DNA of 64,000 bases from CAVUNY01 sp963843535 (GTDB taxonomy: Bacteria > Chloroflexota > Anaerolineae > Anaerolineales > Anaerolineaceae), in the NCBI GenBank assembly GCA_963843535.1, contig CAWJKU010000004.1, positions 434,001-498,000 on the forward strand, written 5' to 3'. Positions 1 through 9,730 of this stretch are shown piece after piece. The position numbers and the translations under genes were made by a program. The stretch's first letter is position 1. The number at the start of each line of letters is the position of its first letter. Below the pieces are notes generated by a model. It was not told the DNA's origin. It ran no database searches and worked only from the letters and a program-made list of their open reading frames with translations.

Positions 1-2
1 CA

Positions 3-362
3 TTTGATATGCCGGAGGCTGAACAGGAATTGACCGCCGGCTACCATACCGAATATTCGAGTATGAAGTTCGCGCTGTTCTTTATGGCTGAGTATATCAA
101 GATGATCGCGATCTCGATGATCGGGGCCACCCTGTTCCTGGGCGGTTATTCTGGGCCGTTTGTTGACCAGTATCCGTTGTTAGGGCCGGTTTATTTGTTC
201 TTGAAAACGGCTTTATGGATGTTTGTGATCATCTGGTTCCGCGCCACCCTGCCGCGCATCCGCTACGATCGCCTGATGGCCCTGGGATGGAAAGTTGCTT
301 TCCCGGTTGCCCTGCTCAATGTCATGGTCACGGCGGTCGCAGTAATACTGGTAGGAGGTTAG
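3..362 (+). CDS. nuoH: NADH-quinone oxidoreductase subunit H, C-terminal part
   Basis: This is the last part of the membrane subunit that links the peripheral arm of complex I to the proton-pumping arm and helps form the quinone site. The reading frame is already open at base 3 and begins with FDMPEAEQEL, the family's PFDxPEAEQEL motif, followed by LTAGYHTEYS, so the Met at base 9 is internal and the true start lies before the window. Three hydrophobic segments follow, ending in the usual small tail. It is first in the visible nuoHIJKLMN order, and nuoI starts 3 bases after its stop. Identity is near certain; only the N-terminal part is missing. Confidence 0.95.
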   Translation, partial: FDMPEAEQELTAGYHTEYSSMKFALFFMAEYIKMIAISMIGATLFLGGYSGPFVDQYPLLGPVYLFLKTALWMFVIIWFRATLPRIRYDRLMALGWKVAFPVALLNVMVTAVAVILVGG

Positions 363-365
363 ATC

Positions 366-857
366 ATGCTGAATGGATTGTGGACGACGCTGCGTTCGTT
401 CTTTACCAAACCCATCACCATCCAATATCCTGAGCAAAAACGCCCGGTGCGGGCCCGTTTTCGGGGACGGCATGTTCTCAAACGCTACGATAATGGCCTG
501 GAGAAATGCATTGGCTGCTCGCTGTGCGCAGCCGCCTGCCCGGCGGATGCCATTTTTGTCGAGGCTTCACCCAATACCGACGAGCAGCGCTACTCGCCCG
601 GCGAGCGGTATGCCAGCACCTACGAAATTAATATGCTGCGCTGCATTTTTTGCGGCTACTGCGAAGATGCCTGCCCCACGGAAGCGATCGTTCTCGGAGA
701 TAATTACGAGTTATCTTTCGTGGACCGGGCAAAATCGATCTATAACAAAGACATGCTTATCGAGCCTGTTGCGGAAGGCGGAAAGCCAACCCCGCAGGTC
801 ACGCCGGAAGGGGTATTTACCCGCTCGGTACCTGAAATGAAAGACCCTCAGGATTAG
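366..857 (+). CDS. nuoI: NADH-quinone oxidoreductase subunit I (2x 4Fe-4S ferredoxin)
   Basis: Peripheral-arm subunit carrying clusters N6a and N6b, which pass electrons toward the quinone site. The 163-residue protein has both 8Fe ferredoxin motifs, CIGCSLCAAACP and CIFCGYCEDACP, with all eight cysteines present. The GRHVLKRYDNGLEKCIGC segment before the first motif is typical of NuoI. A GGAGG ribosome site precedes the ATG. It sits between nuoH and nuoJ in the usual order and is one of only two nuo genes here that are complete and have no frameshift. Confidence 0.96.
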   Translation: MLNGLWTTLRSFFTKPITIQYPEQKRPVRARFRGRHVLKRYDNGLEKCIGCSLCAAACPADAIFVEASPNTDEQRYSPGERYASTYEINMLRCIFCGYCEDACPTEAIVLGDNYELSFVDRAKSIYNKDMLIEPVAEGGKPTPQVTPEGVFTRSVPEMKDPQD

Positions 858-866
858 GGAGGAAGC

Positions 867-1413
867 ATGGCGTTCACCTATATATTTTTTATCACGCTCG
901 CGGTATTGATCGTGACCAGCGCGGTCGCGGTTGTTTTGGTTCGCCACGCCCTTTACTCCGCGCTTTTCCTGGTAGCGAATTTTTCGTTTGTGGCCCTGCT
1001 TTATGTTGGGCTGGGCGCCCCGTTCATCGCCATGGCCCAGATTTCGGTGTATGCCGGCGCGATCATGGTTTTGTTCCTGTTTGTGATCATGCTTTTGGGA
1101 ACGGAAATTCTGCCTCAAACTAAAAATCTCCCCGCTCAGCGTTATATCGCTTTTGGCCTGGGAGTAATCGCTTTGATTGAAATTGGCTTGTTCGTCGTCT
1201 GGCGCTGGGGAAATCTCGTGCCAATGAGCGAGCACGCCGCCGATTATGCCAGCCCGCACGATGTAGGCTTGCTGCTCTTCACCAAGTATGCGCTGCCGTT
1301 TGAGGTGACCTCGGTAATCTTGCTGGTGGCAGTGCATCGGCGCGGTCGTACTGACTCACGGTGAAGATCTGAACATCCGCAAGCGATTGCTAAAAATGGG
1401 CAAGGAGGAATAA
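867..1413 (+). CDS. nuoJ: NADH-quinone oxidoreductase subunit J, frameshifted near its end
   Basis: Membrane subunit of the complex I proton-pumping arm. TM segments and the SAVAVVLVRHALYSALFLV and QISVYAGAIMVLFLFVIML regions are typical of NuoJ. As read, the frame ends at 1364 with VHRRGRTDSR, which does not fit the family. Removing one base at about 1332-1335 restores V-IGAVVLTHGEDLNIRKRL and a stop at 1411-1413, four bases before nuoK. That is the expected NuoJ C-terminus, so a single inserted base is the simplest reading. A GGAGG site precedes the ATG. Confidence 0.92.
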
Positions 1414-1417
1414 TCTT

Positions 1418-1717
1418 ATGCCAATCCAGTTTTATTTGGGCTTATCCGTGTTAATGTTTGTGATTGGCATTGTGGGAGTGCTGGTTCGCCGGAATGCCAT
1501 TGTTATTTTCATGTGCCTCGAATTAATGTTTAATGCCGCCAACCTGGCGTTTATCACGTTTGCTTCTTTTTACAACGCCCTGGATGGCCAAATATTCGTC
1601 TTCTTTGTGATTGCCGTGGCTGCCGCCGAAGTGGCGGTTGGCCTGGCATTGATGGTCGCGATTTTCCGCGCCAAGCATAGTATTGATGTCGACCAGATGT
1701 CCAGCTTGAAAGGATAG
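1418..1717 (+). CDS. nuoK: NADH-quinone oxidoreductase subunit K
   Basis: A 99-residue, three-helix membrane subunit of the complex I proton path. It has the family's RRNAIVIFMCLELMFNAANL segment, whose membrane glutamate (in CLELM) takes part in proton translocation, and a second acidic residue in AAAEVAVGLAL. Length matches the usual 100 residues. A GGAGG site lies upstream. It is intact and tightly spaced between nuoJ and nuoL. Confidence 0.96.
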   Translation: MPIQFYLGLSVLMFVIGIVGVLVRRNAIVIFMCLELMFNAANLAFITFASFYNALDGQIFVFFVIAVAAAEVAVGLALMVAIFRAKHSIDVDQMSSLKG

Positions 1718-1720
1718 CAC

Positions 1721-3709
1721 ATGACGGATCCCATTTTCCAGCTTGTGCCGTGGGTGGTCTTAATTCCCGTGATTGGCCTGCTGGTCAATATTTTAATCGG
1801 AAGCCGGATCGGCGAAAAAGGCGTGGGGGCAGCTGCCAGCCTGGCTGCGGGTGGGTCGTTTGTGGTGGCGGTCGCCCTGGCATTTGGCCTGAACGCAACG
1901 GGGCAGCCTGAGGCGGTCATCGTACCGTTCCTGGATTGGTTCAAGATCGGCACATTGAGCGTCAACTGGGCATTTCGGGTGGATACATTGTCGGTGACGA
2001 TGATGCTGGTGGTAGCCGGGGTCGGCACCCTGATCCACATTTATGCGATCGGTTATATGCACAGCGACGTGCGCCACAACAGCGATCCGGGACGTTTCCG
2101 CCGATTTTTTGTTTACCTCAACTTGTTTATCGCCTCGATGATGATTTTAGTCTCCGCCGACAACTACCTGATGATGTTTGTGGGTTGGGAAGGGGTGGGA
2201 TTGTGCTCTTATCTGCTGATCGGTTTCTGGTTCGAAAAAGGGGCTGAGGGGATTGGTAATGCAAAAGCCGCAAAAAAGGCGTTTATCGTCAACCGTATCG
2301 GCGATTTCGGGCTGCTGATCGCGCTTTTTATCATGTTTGGCGCGTTTGGAACCTTCAATTTCGACGCCGTCTTTGCACAGGTCAAGGACGCAGCTCCCTG
2401 GGTCCTGACAGCGATTACCCTGTTCATGCTGCTGGGCGTAGCCGGTAAATCGGCTCAATTGCCTTTATTTGTATGGCTGCCGGATGCCATGGCAGGCCCA
2501 ACCCCGGTTTCAGCCCTGATCCATGCCGCCACGATGGTCACGGCAGGCGTCTATCTGATTGCCCGATCTTCCGCCTATATTCCATCGTACCGGCAGCGCA
2601 GGGTGTCGTGACCTGGGTTGGGGCGCTGACCGCGCTGTTCGCCGCCACAATCGCGGTCGGCCAGTATGATATTAAAAAGGTGCTGGCCTATTCGACGATC
2701 AGCCAGCTCGGTTACATGGTGGCGGCGGTGGGCATGGGCGCGTACGTGGGCGGGATGTTCCACCTGGTCACGCATGCCTTTTTCAAGGCGCTGCTTTTCC
2801 TGGCCGCAGGCTCGGTGATCCTGGGGATGGAACACGGCGCTGAACACGGCGTCCGCGGGCGAGGTCGTGAAAACCACGGTCATACCGAGGAGATCGATCC
2901 GCAAGATATGCGCAATATGGGCGGCTTGCGGGAGAAGATGCCGGTTACCTTTTGGGTTTACCTGATCGGCTCGCTGGCCCTGGCGGGTGTCGCTCCCCTG
3001 GCAGGTTTCTTTTCTAAAGACGAGATCCTGGCCGACGGCCTCGCAGAATAATTTTGCGGTGTACCTGGTACTGGCGCTGGCAGCTTTCCTGACCGCATTT
3101 TACGTGGGCCGCCAGCTTTTGCTGGTTTTCTTTGGCAAAGGCCGCACAACCGCCGCAGAACACGCCAAAGAAAGCCCGGCGCTGGTGACCGTGCCCCTGG
3201 TTCTGCTTGCCATCCTCACGGTCCTGGGCGGCGCGCTCAACCTGCCCGGTTCACACCTGCTTGAGACCTGGCTGGAGCATACCTTTGGTCCGGGCCATGC
3301 CGGGGAATTTATCGTGACGATCGCGGTGATTTCCACTGTTGTGGCCCTGGTGGGACTGCTGATTGCCTGGAGCATTTACGGGCAGCGAAAAACCCTGGCT
3401 AAAACCGGCAGCGTCGATCCCCTGGCGCATCTCTTGGGCCCGGTGTTCAAAGGGATGGAGAATAAATGGTGGGTAGATGAGTTCTACCATTTCTTGATCG
3501 TCCGCCCTTACGAAGCCGTGGCGCGCTTCAGCGCCGGGGCGGTGGACCAGGGTTTGATCGACGGGATTGTGAATGGGTTTGGCACGCTCGTCGCACTGCT
3601 TGCCAGCTGGTGGCGCCGCCTGCAGAATGGATACGTGCGTTCCTATGCCTTGATGATCTTCCTGGGTGTGGTTGCCATCCTGACTTACCTGGTGTTCTTT
3701 TCTCGCTAG
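1721..3709 (+). CDS. nuoL: NADH-quinone oxidoreductase subunit L, two frameshifts
   Basis: Antiporter-like proton-pumping subunit carrying the long lateral helix. Three pieces together give about 660 residues, a normal NuoL length. Piece one (1721 to about 2575) holds the N-terminal helices and MFVGWEGVGLCSYLLIGFW. Piece two (about 2580 to 3045) holds IKKVLAYSTISQLGYMV and HLVTHAFFKALLFL. Piece three (about 3040 to 3709) holds QNNFAVYLVLALAAF and the C-terminal lateral helix and anchor. The first junction needs one missing base, the second one extra base (restoring DEILADASQNNFAVYL). No stop codon or lost motif occurs within any piece, so sequence error is likelier than decay. Confidence 0.93.
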
Positions 3710-3737
3710 GGGGTCATCTATCTGAACCTGAGGGTTG

Positions 3738-5248
3738 ATGATGAATTTTCTCCTCCATCCGCTTATCCTGGTGACACTCTTTCCTCTGGTCGGTTTTGTG
3801 GTGATCGCGCTGCTCAAGACCGAACAGAAGACCGCCATCCGCTGGACAGCGCTGATCACATCCCTGGTCACCTTCGGCCTGTCACTGTGGCTGCTGTCCC
3901 TTTTTAAACCCCAGGATGGAATGCAGATGGTCATCCAGCAGGATTGGCTGTCCTTCGGCACCTTTAAAATCCGCATTGAGATGGGCGTGGATGGTTTGAG
4001 CCTGTTGATGGTTTTGTTGACCACCTTCTTGACCCCTATCACCATTCTTTCTACCTGGACGGCGGTCAAGGACCGGGTAAAAGGGTTCATGCTTTTCTTC
4101 CTGCTGCTCGAAGTGGGGATGAATGGAGTCTTCCTATCGCTCGACCTGGTGCTGTTCTACATTTTCTGGGAATTTACCCTGGTGCCAATGTACTTCCTGA
4201 TCGGGGTGTGGGGCGGCGAGCGGCGGATTTACGCGGCGGTCAAATTCTTCCTGTTCACCATGGCTGGATCGGTGCTGATGCTGGTAGCCATCATCTATCT
4301 GGGAATGAACGCCAATACATTCTCCTGGATCGATCTGGTGAAAGTACGCGCCGAGTTCGCCGGCGCGGGGCTGTGGCTGTTTATCGCCTTCGCGCTGGCA
4401 TTTGCGATCAAAGTGCCCATGTTTCCGCTGCATACCTGGCTGCCGGATGCGCATGTGGAAGCTCCCACGGCGGGTTCCGTGATCCTGGCAGGCGTGCTGT
4501 TGAAGATGGGCGCTTACGGTTTTCTGCGATTCAACCTGCCGCTCTTTCCCCAGGCCGCGCTCCAGGCTGCACCGGTGATGGCAGTTCTGGCGGTGATTGG
4601 CATTCTATACGGGGCGGTGGTTTCGTATAAGCAGACGGATGTCAAAAAACTGGTGGCTTATTCCTCGGTCAGCCACATGGGTTTTGTAATTTTGGGCATC
4701 TTTGCTTTCACCAGTGCAGGGCCTGTCCGGAGCCATCCTCCAGATGGTCAACCACGGCATTTCAACCGGGGCATTGTTTTTAATCGTTGGATTTATTTAT
4801 GAACGCCGTCACACGCGCGCGATGGACGCCTTTGGCGGTTTGTGGAAAGTGATGCCGGTGCTGGGCTGCGCTGGCCTTGATCGTGACCTTATCTTCGATG
4901 GGGCTGCCCGGATTGAATGGTTTCGTGGGAGAATTTGCCATCCTGGTAGGTTCGTTCAATTCTCCGACCTATGCCTCCCCCTGGTATGCCGGAGTAGCCG
5001 CACTCGGGGTGATCCTGGCGGCTGTGTACCTGTTGTTTATGTTCGAGAAGGTGTTTTTAGGCCCGGTTACCCACGCTGAAAACCGGACCCTGCTCGATCT
5101 CAACCTGCGCGAGATCGCGATCCTGGTTCCACTGCTGGTGGTGATCTTCTGGATCGGGCTGTATCCAAAGTTCTTCTTCGACCTGCTCAACCCGACGGTC
5201 GACCAGCTGGCGGCGCTCTTCAAAACCGCAGCGGTGATGGTGCCTTAA
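3738..5248 (+). CDS. nuoM: NADH-quinone oxidoreductase subunit M, two frameshifts
   Basis: Antiporter-like proton-pumping subunit. Three pieces give about 500 residues. Piece one (3738 to about 4712) includes FYIFWEFTLVPMYFLIGVWGG with the conserved glutamate, and KVPMFPLHTWLPDAHVEAPT. Piece two (about 4715 to 4864) reads VQGLSGAILQMVNHGISTG and continues to KVMPVL. Piece three (about 4866 to 5248) reads IVTLSSMGLPGLNGFVGEF onward. The first break needs one missing base near 4712, the second one extra base near 4864. Two tandem ATGs occur at 3738 and 3741 after an AGGG; an in-frame TTG at 3735 is less likely. Confidence 0.93.
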
Positions 5249-5266
5249 GATAGCGGAGGAGTGACA

Positions 5267-6714
5267 ATGACTGGAGCCGATTTATATACGATCCTCCCCA
5301 TGCTGGTGGTCGTCGTTTGGGCGGTTCTGCTGATGCTGGCGGACCTGTGGATTCCCAAGGACCGCAAAGGGATCACCGCCATCCTGGCAGCCGTTGGTCT
5401 GGCGGTAGCGCTGGGTTTCACCCTGGCCCAGGGCGGAAGGTCTGCTGCCGGAATGAACGGCATGGTGGTTGTCGACGGCTTTTCTGTATTGATGGATATT
5501 ATTTTCCTGGCCAGCGGCATGGCCGGGATTGCCCTGGCGTATGATTATCTCAAGCGCATGAAGATCGAACGCGGAGAGTTTTACATCCTGCTGATGTTTT
5601 CCGATCAGCGGCATGATGTTGATGGCTGGCGCTTACGATTTGATCATGATTTTCCTGGCGCTGGAACTGCTCTCGATTCCGCTGTATATTCTGGCCGGTT
5701 TCGCCCGCCCGCGTCTGGATTCGGAAGAATCATCGCTCAAATATTTCTTGCTCGGCACATTTGCCTCGGCATTCGTGCTGTACGGCATAGCCCTGGTTTA
5801 TGGAGCAACGGCCCGTACGGACCTGTTAGGGATCAGCCAGGTCGTCAGCGCAGGTACAGCCAACGCCGCGCTGTTTATCGCTGGTGCGGCGCTGGTGCTG
5901 GTCGGTTTTGGTTTCAAAGTCGCGGCGGTGCCTTTTCACCGCTGGGCGCCGGATGTCTACCAGGGCGCCCCATCGCCAGTGACCGGTTTTATGTCAGTGG
6001 CAGTCAAAGCGGCGGGTTTTGCGGCGCTGCTGCGGGTATTTATCACGGCTTTCTCCAGCCTGGCGGGGGATATGACCCCTGTGCATGTATGCCCTGGCAG
6101 CGCTGACGATGATCGCGGGCAACGTGCTGGCGATCGCACAGACCAATATCAAGCGCCTGCTGGCATATTCCAGCATTGCCAATGCCGGCTACCTGCTGAT
6201 GGCCTTCGTGCCTTATGGAAACGGCCAGGTGCTGAGCGATTCGGTCTCTTCGGCGCTGTTTTTCCTGGTGGGCTACGGGCTGACCTCCATCGGCGCCTGG
6301 GCGGTGGTCATCGCCCTGGAACAGGCCGAAGGAAAAGGCCTTGAAATAAACGACTTTGCCGGGTTAGGCCGAAAATATCCCTGGTTGGCGCTGGCGATGA
6401 TGATCTTTATGCTTTCATTTACGGGAGTGCCGCTGACATTGGGTTTCTGGGGAAAATTCTTCCTGTTCCGCACGGCCATATTGGGTGGATATACCAGCCT
6501 GGCGTTGATCGGGCTGGTCACCTCGGTGATTTCGGCTTTTTACTACTTAAAGGTTGTGGTGGTCATGTACATGCGCCCTGGCGAGCCGGCAGCGGTCCAA
6601 GACGTGTGGGTGCGCTTCACCGCCATTGTCTCGGCCCTGGCTGTGCTGGTTCTCGGCCTGGTGCCCGGCCCGCTGTTGAACATGGCTGCCCAGGCGATCT
6701 TGCGAATTCAGTGA
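5267..6714 (+). CDS. nuoN: NADH-quinone oxidoreductase subunit N, two frameshifts
   Basis: Third antiporter-like subunit, and the end of the nuo operon. The pieces give about 480 residues. Piece one (5267 to about 5600) carries the N-terminal helices. Piece two (about 5604 to 6083) has FLALELLSIPLYILAGF and KVAAVPFHRWAPDVYQGAP, and piece three (6085 to 6714) has QTNIKRLLAYSSIANAGYLL. Removing one base near 5602 restores MFSISGMMLMAG, and removing one near 6084 restores TPVMYALAALTMIAG. The ATG at 5267 follows GGAGGA at an ideal distance; a GTG at 5261 overlaps that site and is rejected. Confidence 0.93.
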
Positions 6715-6735
6715 GGTTCATTAGCTGAAATCCTA

Positions 6736-6831
6736 TGTCATTGCGAGACCCCGTAGGGGTCGAAGCAATCTCGCACGCGATTAAAAAAATAATTCTGCAG
6801 TTATATGTGATTCGCATCGCTCGCATAGACA
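6736..6831. repeat. Palindromic intergenic repeat, left copy (TGTCATTGCGAG family)
   Basis: Begins with TGTCATTGCGAG (6736-6747), followed by a GACCCC/GGGGTC hairpin and GAAGCAATCT (6762-6771). A worn inverted arm, TTCGCATCGCTCGCATAGACA, ends at 6831. The same terminal sequence opens the 138-bp repeat at 14880-15017. It lies just after nuoN and before the GIY-YIG gene. Confidence 0.7.
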
Positions 6832-6936
6832 AATAAACTGCAAGGTATGTCTACTTTTCCCGCTCAAACAATCAGGCCTCTTTTGCTTGAACGATGATAG
6901 TTCTATTATGCTTGAAATGATAGACTGAGAGCAACA

Positions 6937-7248
6937 ATGAGAGAAAGAAAATATTGCGTCTATATCATGACCAAAATGCATAACACGGTTCTCTATACTG
7001 GTATGTCCAATAATTTACATCGTCGAGTACTTGAGCATAAAAATGGAGAAGGTGGCACTTTCACCAGCAAATACAAGGTCAATAAATTGGTTTACTTTGA
7101 GTGCGGTGATGATGTCAATTCGGCTATCCTTCGCGAGAAACAGATAAAAGCAGGTCCGCGAAAAAGTAAAATTGAATTAATCAATGGAATGAATCCTGAA
7201 TGGGATGATCTCTTCGATGAATTCGTTTCCCGAGTTGTTTTTCTATAA
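6937..7248 (+). CDS. Small GIY-YIG endonuclease-like protein
   Basis: A 103-residue single-domain protein of the GIY-YIG superfamily, related to UvrC and homing endonuclease catalytic domains. VYIMT (residues 8-12) and LYTGMSN (19-25) are the GIY and YIG parts, RR at 29-30 supplies the conserved arginine, HK follows, and REKQIKAG carries the downstream glutamate. There is no extra DNA-binding domain. The ATG follows GAGAGCAACA with no strong ribosome site. The gene is AT-rich compared with its neighbours and sits alone between inverted repeats, which suggests transfer. Small stand-alone members are widespread; their targets are mostly unknown. Confidence 0.85.
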   Translation: MRERKYCVYIMTKMHNTVLYTGMSNNLHRRVLEHKNGEGGTFTSKYKVNKLVYFECGDDVNSAILREKQIKAGPRKSKIELINGMNPEWDDLFDEFVSRVVFL

Positions 7249-7277
7249 GATTGAGCCGCAATCATTTCAGAAAAAGT

Positions 7278-7305
7278 AGATTGCTTCGCTTCGCTCGCAA
7301 TGACA
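7278..7305. repeat. Palindromic repeat, right copy (half element)
   Basis: AGATTGCTTCGCTTCGCTCG followed by CAATGACA, the inverted form of the TGTCATTGCGAG / GAAGCAATCT blocks seen at 6736-6771 and in the 138-bp repeats near 14.9 kb and 35.6 kb. Confidence 0.7.
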
Positions 7306-7358
7306 ATTTATCTACGTTGAATAGATAAGAGATTACTTCGCTGCCCCGACAAATATCG

Positions 7359-8646
7359 CTAATTATAAAGAATTAACCGCGCTGCCTTGCGGCCAATCTG
7401 CACGGCGAAATTAGTCCCGCGGTCCCACGGGTAAACCTGGCTCATACTGGCGAAATAGAGGCCGGGAATGGGGGTCTGGATTTCGGGGATATTGCGCGAG
7501 TGGTTCACCAGTGGGATGGGCTGAGCGTATTTGGTTTTGAACAGCCAGGTTTTAATGATCCAATCTCGTGGAGAATTTGGGATTGAACTTTTGAACGGAC
7601 GGCAGGAAGCGCTCTAAAAGCTCTTCCTGCGAGAGCTGGAAGTTTTCGTGATCGGTATCCAGGTAATCGCCGATATAGATGATATGCTCGCCGCCGAATT
7701 CGCTGGGCGGAACAAAGTTGGTATGCTCGACCAGCGCCAGGAAAGGATAACCGGCTGACTTGGGCATATTGAACCAGTAATAACCCTCTTCAGACAGCTG
7801 GTGTTTCAGGGAAAGCACCATGACCACCGCCCCCATGCTTTTCAGGTTGAGCAGGCCCTGCAGGTAATCGGGCGGCAGGGCCGGTGCGAGCCGCGCCATC
7901 AGGCCTGGAGAAACAGTCACCAGGCAGCGGTCGTAGGTCTCTGAGCCGGAATCCAATTCGAGTGCCAGGCCGCCGTTGGCCTGCGGGACGATCTGGCGCA
8001 CGGGCGTGTTGAGCAGGATGCGGATGCCGCGCTGGCGCAGGTTGGCGGCGGCGTCATCGGCAAAGGCCTGGAAACCGCCCTGGTAGGTGGCTAAACGGGT
8101 GGAACGCGCTTTGAAACGCGCCCAAAACCAGGCCATGTTGACATCCGGTGCGTGCCTGCCAAATTTGCCCTGCAGCAGCGGTTCAAACATAGTGCTGTAC
8201 AGGTTTTCGCCGTAATATTTTCGGATCCAGGCCTGGGCCAGCTCTTTTTCCAGGGGCTGCCATCCGGCAAGATAACGCAAGTAGACGGTGACCAGGCCAA
8301 AGCGCACCATATCGATGAATGAAAAACCAGGGAAGGTCAGCGCCGCCAGGGGTGAATCGAGCGGGTAAAATTTGCCGTTGTAATACACCACGGTTTTGGG
8401 CCGGTAAACGCGCACCTTATCGTACAGCCCCAATTCGCGCTGGAAATTGAACATATCGGCGTCCGACGTGAACCAGTGGTGGTAAAACTGCTCTACCGAG
8501 CTTGACCAGTGAGGTTCCTTGAAACCGGCTGCCAGGCCCCCAACGTAATCCGCAGCTTCATAAATTGTGACATCGTGACCGGCTTTCTGCAAATCATGTG
8601 CGGCTGCCATGCCGCCCACGCCCGCGCCGATGATGGCAATCTTCAT
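7359..8646 (-). CDS. NAD(P)/FAD-dependent oxidoreductase, frameshifted near C-terminus
   Basis: Amine-oxidase/protoporphyrinogen-oxidase-like flavoprotein. The N-terminus MKIAIIGAGVGGMAAAHDL is a Rossmann dinucleotide-binding motif, followed by the acidic residue in VTIYEAADYVGGLA. The frame read from 8646 stops at 7552 (364 residues), but one extra base near 7560-7566 hides the rest: WIIKTWLFKTKYAQPIPLV and then PIPGLYFASMSQVYPWDRG with a stop at 7359-7361. That tail is the C-terminal FAD-binding motif of this family, giving about 428 residues in total. It lies 13 bases after the YbhN-like gene on the same strand, so the two are probably co-transcribed and may act in one lipid or glycolipid pathway. 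The substrate is unknown. Confidence 0.85.
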
Positions 8647-8659
8647 GGATTTTGACCCT

Positions 8660-9661
8660 CTAATTCACATCGTATTTTTGACCCCACTTCAATCCCTCGC
8701 GCAAGAAATACACCGCGCCGACGATGGTGATCGGCACCCACAGTGCCAGGTGCAGCACCAGGGTATAGCCGGTGGCGACAGCTTGCGGCACGCCGTAGGC
8801 CATTAAGACAGCAATTCCGGGCGCATCGAAGGTGCCCACATAACCTGGGGCAGAAGGGAGGGTGGTGGCAAGGTTGACGATCCCATTCATCAGCATCAGG
8901 GTGAAGAAGCTGGCGTCGAAGGGGAAGGCATGCATCACAAACCAATATTTTCCGGTTTCGAGCAGCCAGATCAGCACGGTGGTCAGGAAAATCATCAGCG
9001 CCTCCTGGGGGGAGCGCAGTGATTCGAGACCTGATAAAAAGCGCAGGGTCAGTTCCAGGGTTTTTTGGCGGGCTTTGGCAGGAACCACGCGGTCGATCAA
9101 CCAGAGGGTGATGCGTTCGGTGACTTGGGGAAACATGGCTGCCAGCAGAAAAACCAGCAGCGCCCCAACGAATACCAGCGTGCCAATGATCGCCAGATCG
9201 CGGATGTTTATCCCACCCATAAACCCGGCATCCCCGGTCAGGCGAGCAAGCTCCGGAAGATTGATGAACACGAAAGCCAGCATCACTACGCCGTCGAAAA
9301 TCCGCTCCACAATGACGGTTGCCAGGGAGGCTGAGACCGGGACGCCCTCGCGCTTGCGCAGCACAAAGGCGCGCAGCACTTCCCCGGCTCGCGCGGGGAG
9401 GATGTTATTGCCAAAATACCCTATGGTAACCACCGGGAACATGGTGGATGTGGGAATTTTCTTCAGGGGACGCAGCAGGTAGTGCCAGCGCCAGGCTCGC
9501 ACCCACACCCCTACGAAATAGACGGCGATGCCAGGGAGCAGCCACATATATTGGGCATTCTTGACTACTTCCCAGAACTCGCTGAACTTTAGACCGCGCA
9601 GGGTAAAATAAAGCAAAACGGCGCTGATCAGCACGCCGAGCCAGAACTTCCAATTTCTCAT
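8660..9661 (-). CDS. YbhN/AglD-type integral membrane protein (flippase-like)
   Basis: A 333-residue multi-helix protein of the lysylphosphatidylglycerol synthase TM region / UPF0104 family. Family hallmarks are WVRAWRWHYLLRPL, the NNILPARAGEVLRAFVLRKR segment and a late SAPGYVGTFDAPG loop. Members occur as lipid flippases or as the membrane half of aminoacyl-phospholipid synthases; here there is no synthase domain. It precedes the flavoprotein gene, suggesting a joint role in membrane or envelope lipid work. TAAAAT lies 7 bases before the ATG, so the transcript may be leaderless. Confidence 0.85.
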   Translation of the reverse strand: MRNWKFWLGVLISAVLLYFTLRGLKFSEFWEVVKNAQYMWLLPGIAVYFVGVWVRAWRWHYLLRPLKKIPTSTMFPVVTIGYFGNNILPARAGEVLRAFVLRKREGVPVSASLATVIVERIFDGVVMLAFVFINLPELARLTGDAGFMGGINIRDLAIIGTLVFVGALLVFLLAAMFPQVTERITLWLIDRVVPAKARQKTLELTLRFLSGLESLRSPQEALMIFLTTVLIWLLETGKYWFVMHAFPFDASFFTLMLMNGIVNLATTLPSAPGYVGTFDAPGIAVLMAYGVPQAVATGYTLVLHLALWVPITIVGAVYFLREGLKWGQKYDVN

Positions 9662-9668
9662 ATCCTGG

Positions 9669-9674
9669 ATTTTA
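9669..9674 (-). promoter_or_regulatory. -10 box of the YbhN-like gene, leaderless spacing
   Basis: On the minus strand TAAAAT ends 7 bases before the ATG at 9661, the distance from a -10 box to the transcription start. No ribosome site lies in between. No convincing -35 box is visible. Confidence 0.4.
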
Positions 9675-9688
9675 CCATCTCTTGATCG

Positions 9689-9724
9689 GATTGGGGCTGT
9701 ACCTCCGCAGTGACAGCCCCAATC
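9689..9724. terminator. Hairpin after the DUF4173-like gene
   Basis: GATTGGGGCTGT and ACAGCCCCAATC form a perfect 12-base stem with a 12-base loop, just beyond the stop of the minus-strand gene ending at 9731. No long U run follows. Confidence 0.6.
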
Positions 9725-9730
9725 TAAAGC

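Larger units (their letters stand above)
6736..7305. mobile_element. Candidate small mobile unit: GIY-YIG gene between inverted repeats
   Basis: The left end reads TGTCATTGCGAG then, after a short hairpin, GAAGCAATCT. The right end (7278-7305) reads AGATTGCTTC then CTCGCAATGACA, the reverse complement of the same two blocks. Between them is only one gene, a small GIY-YIG nuclease, visibly AT-richer than the nuo genes and the oxidoreductase on either side. This looks like a repeat unit carrying its own nuclease. No target-site duplication is evident, and mobility is inference only. Confidence 0.4.

Noticed and set aside
7120..7248. Reading the GIY-YIG gene as a homing endonuclease in an intron
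   Set aside because: It lies between nuoN and an oxidoreductase, not inside a gene, and there is no sign of intron structure or an interrupted host gene.
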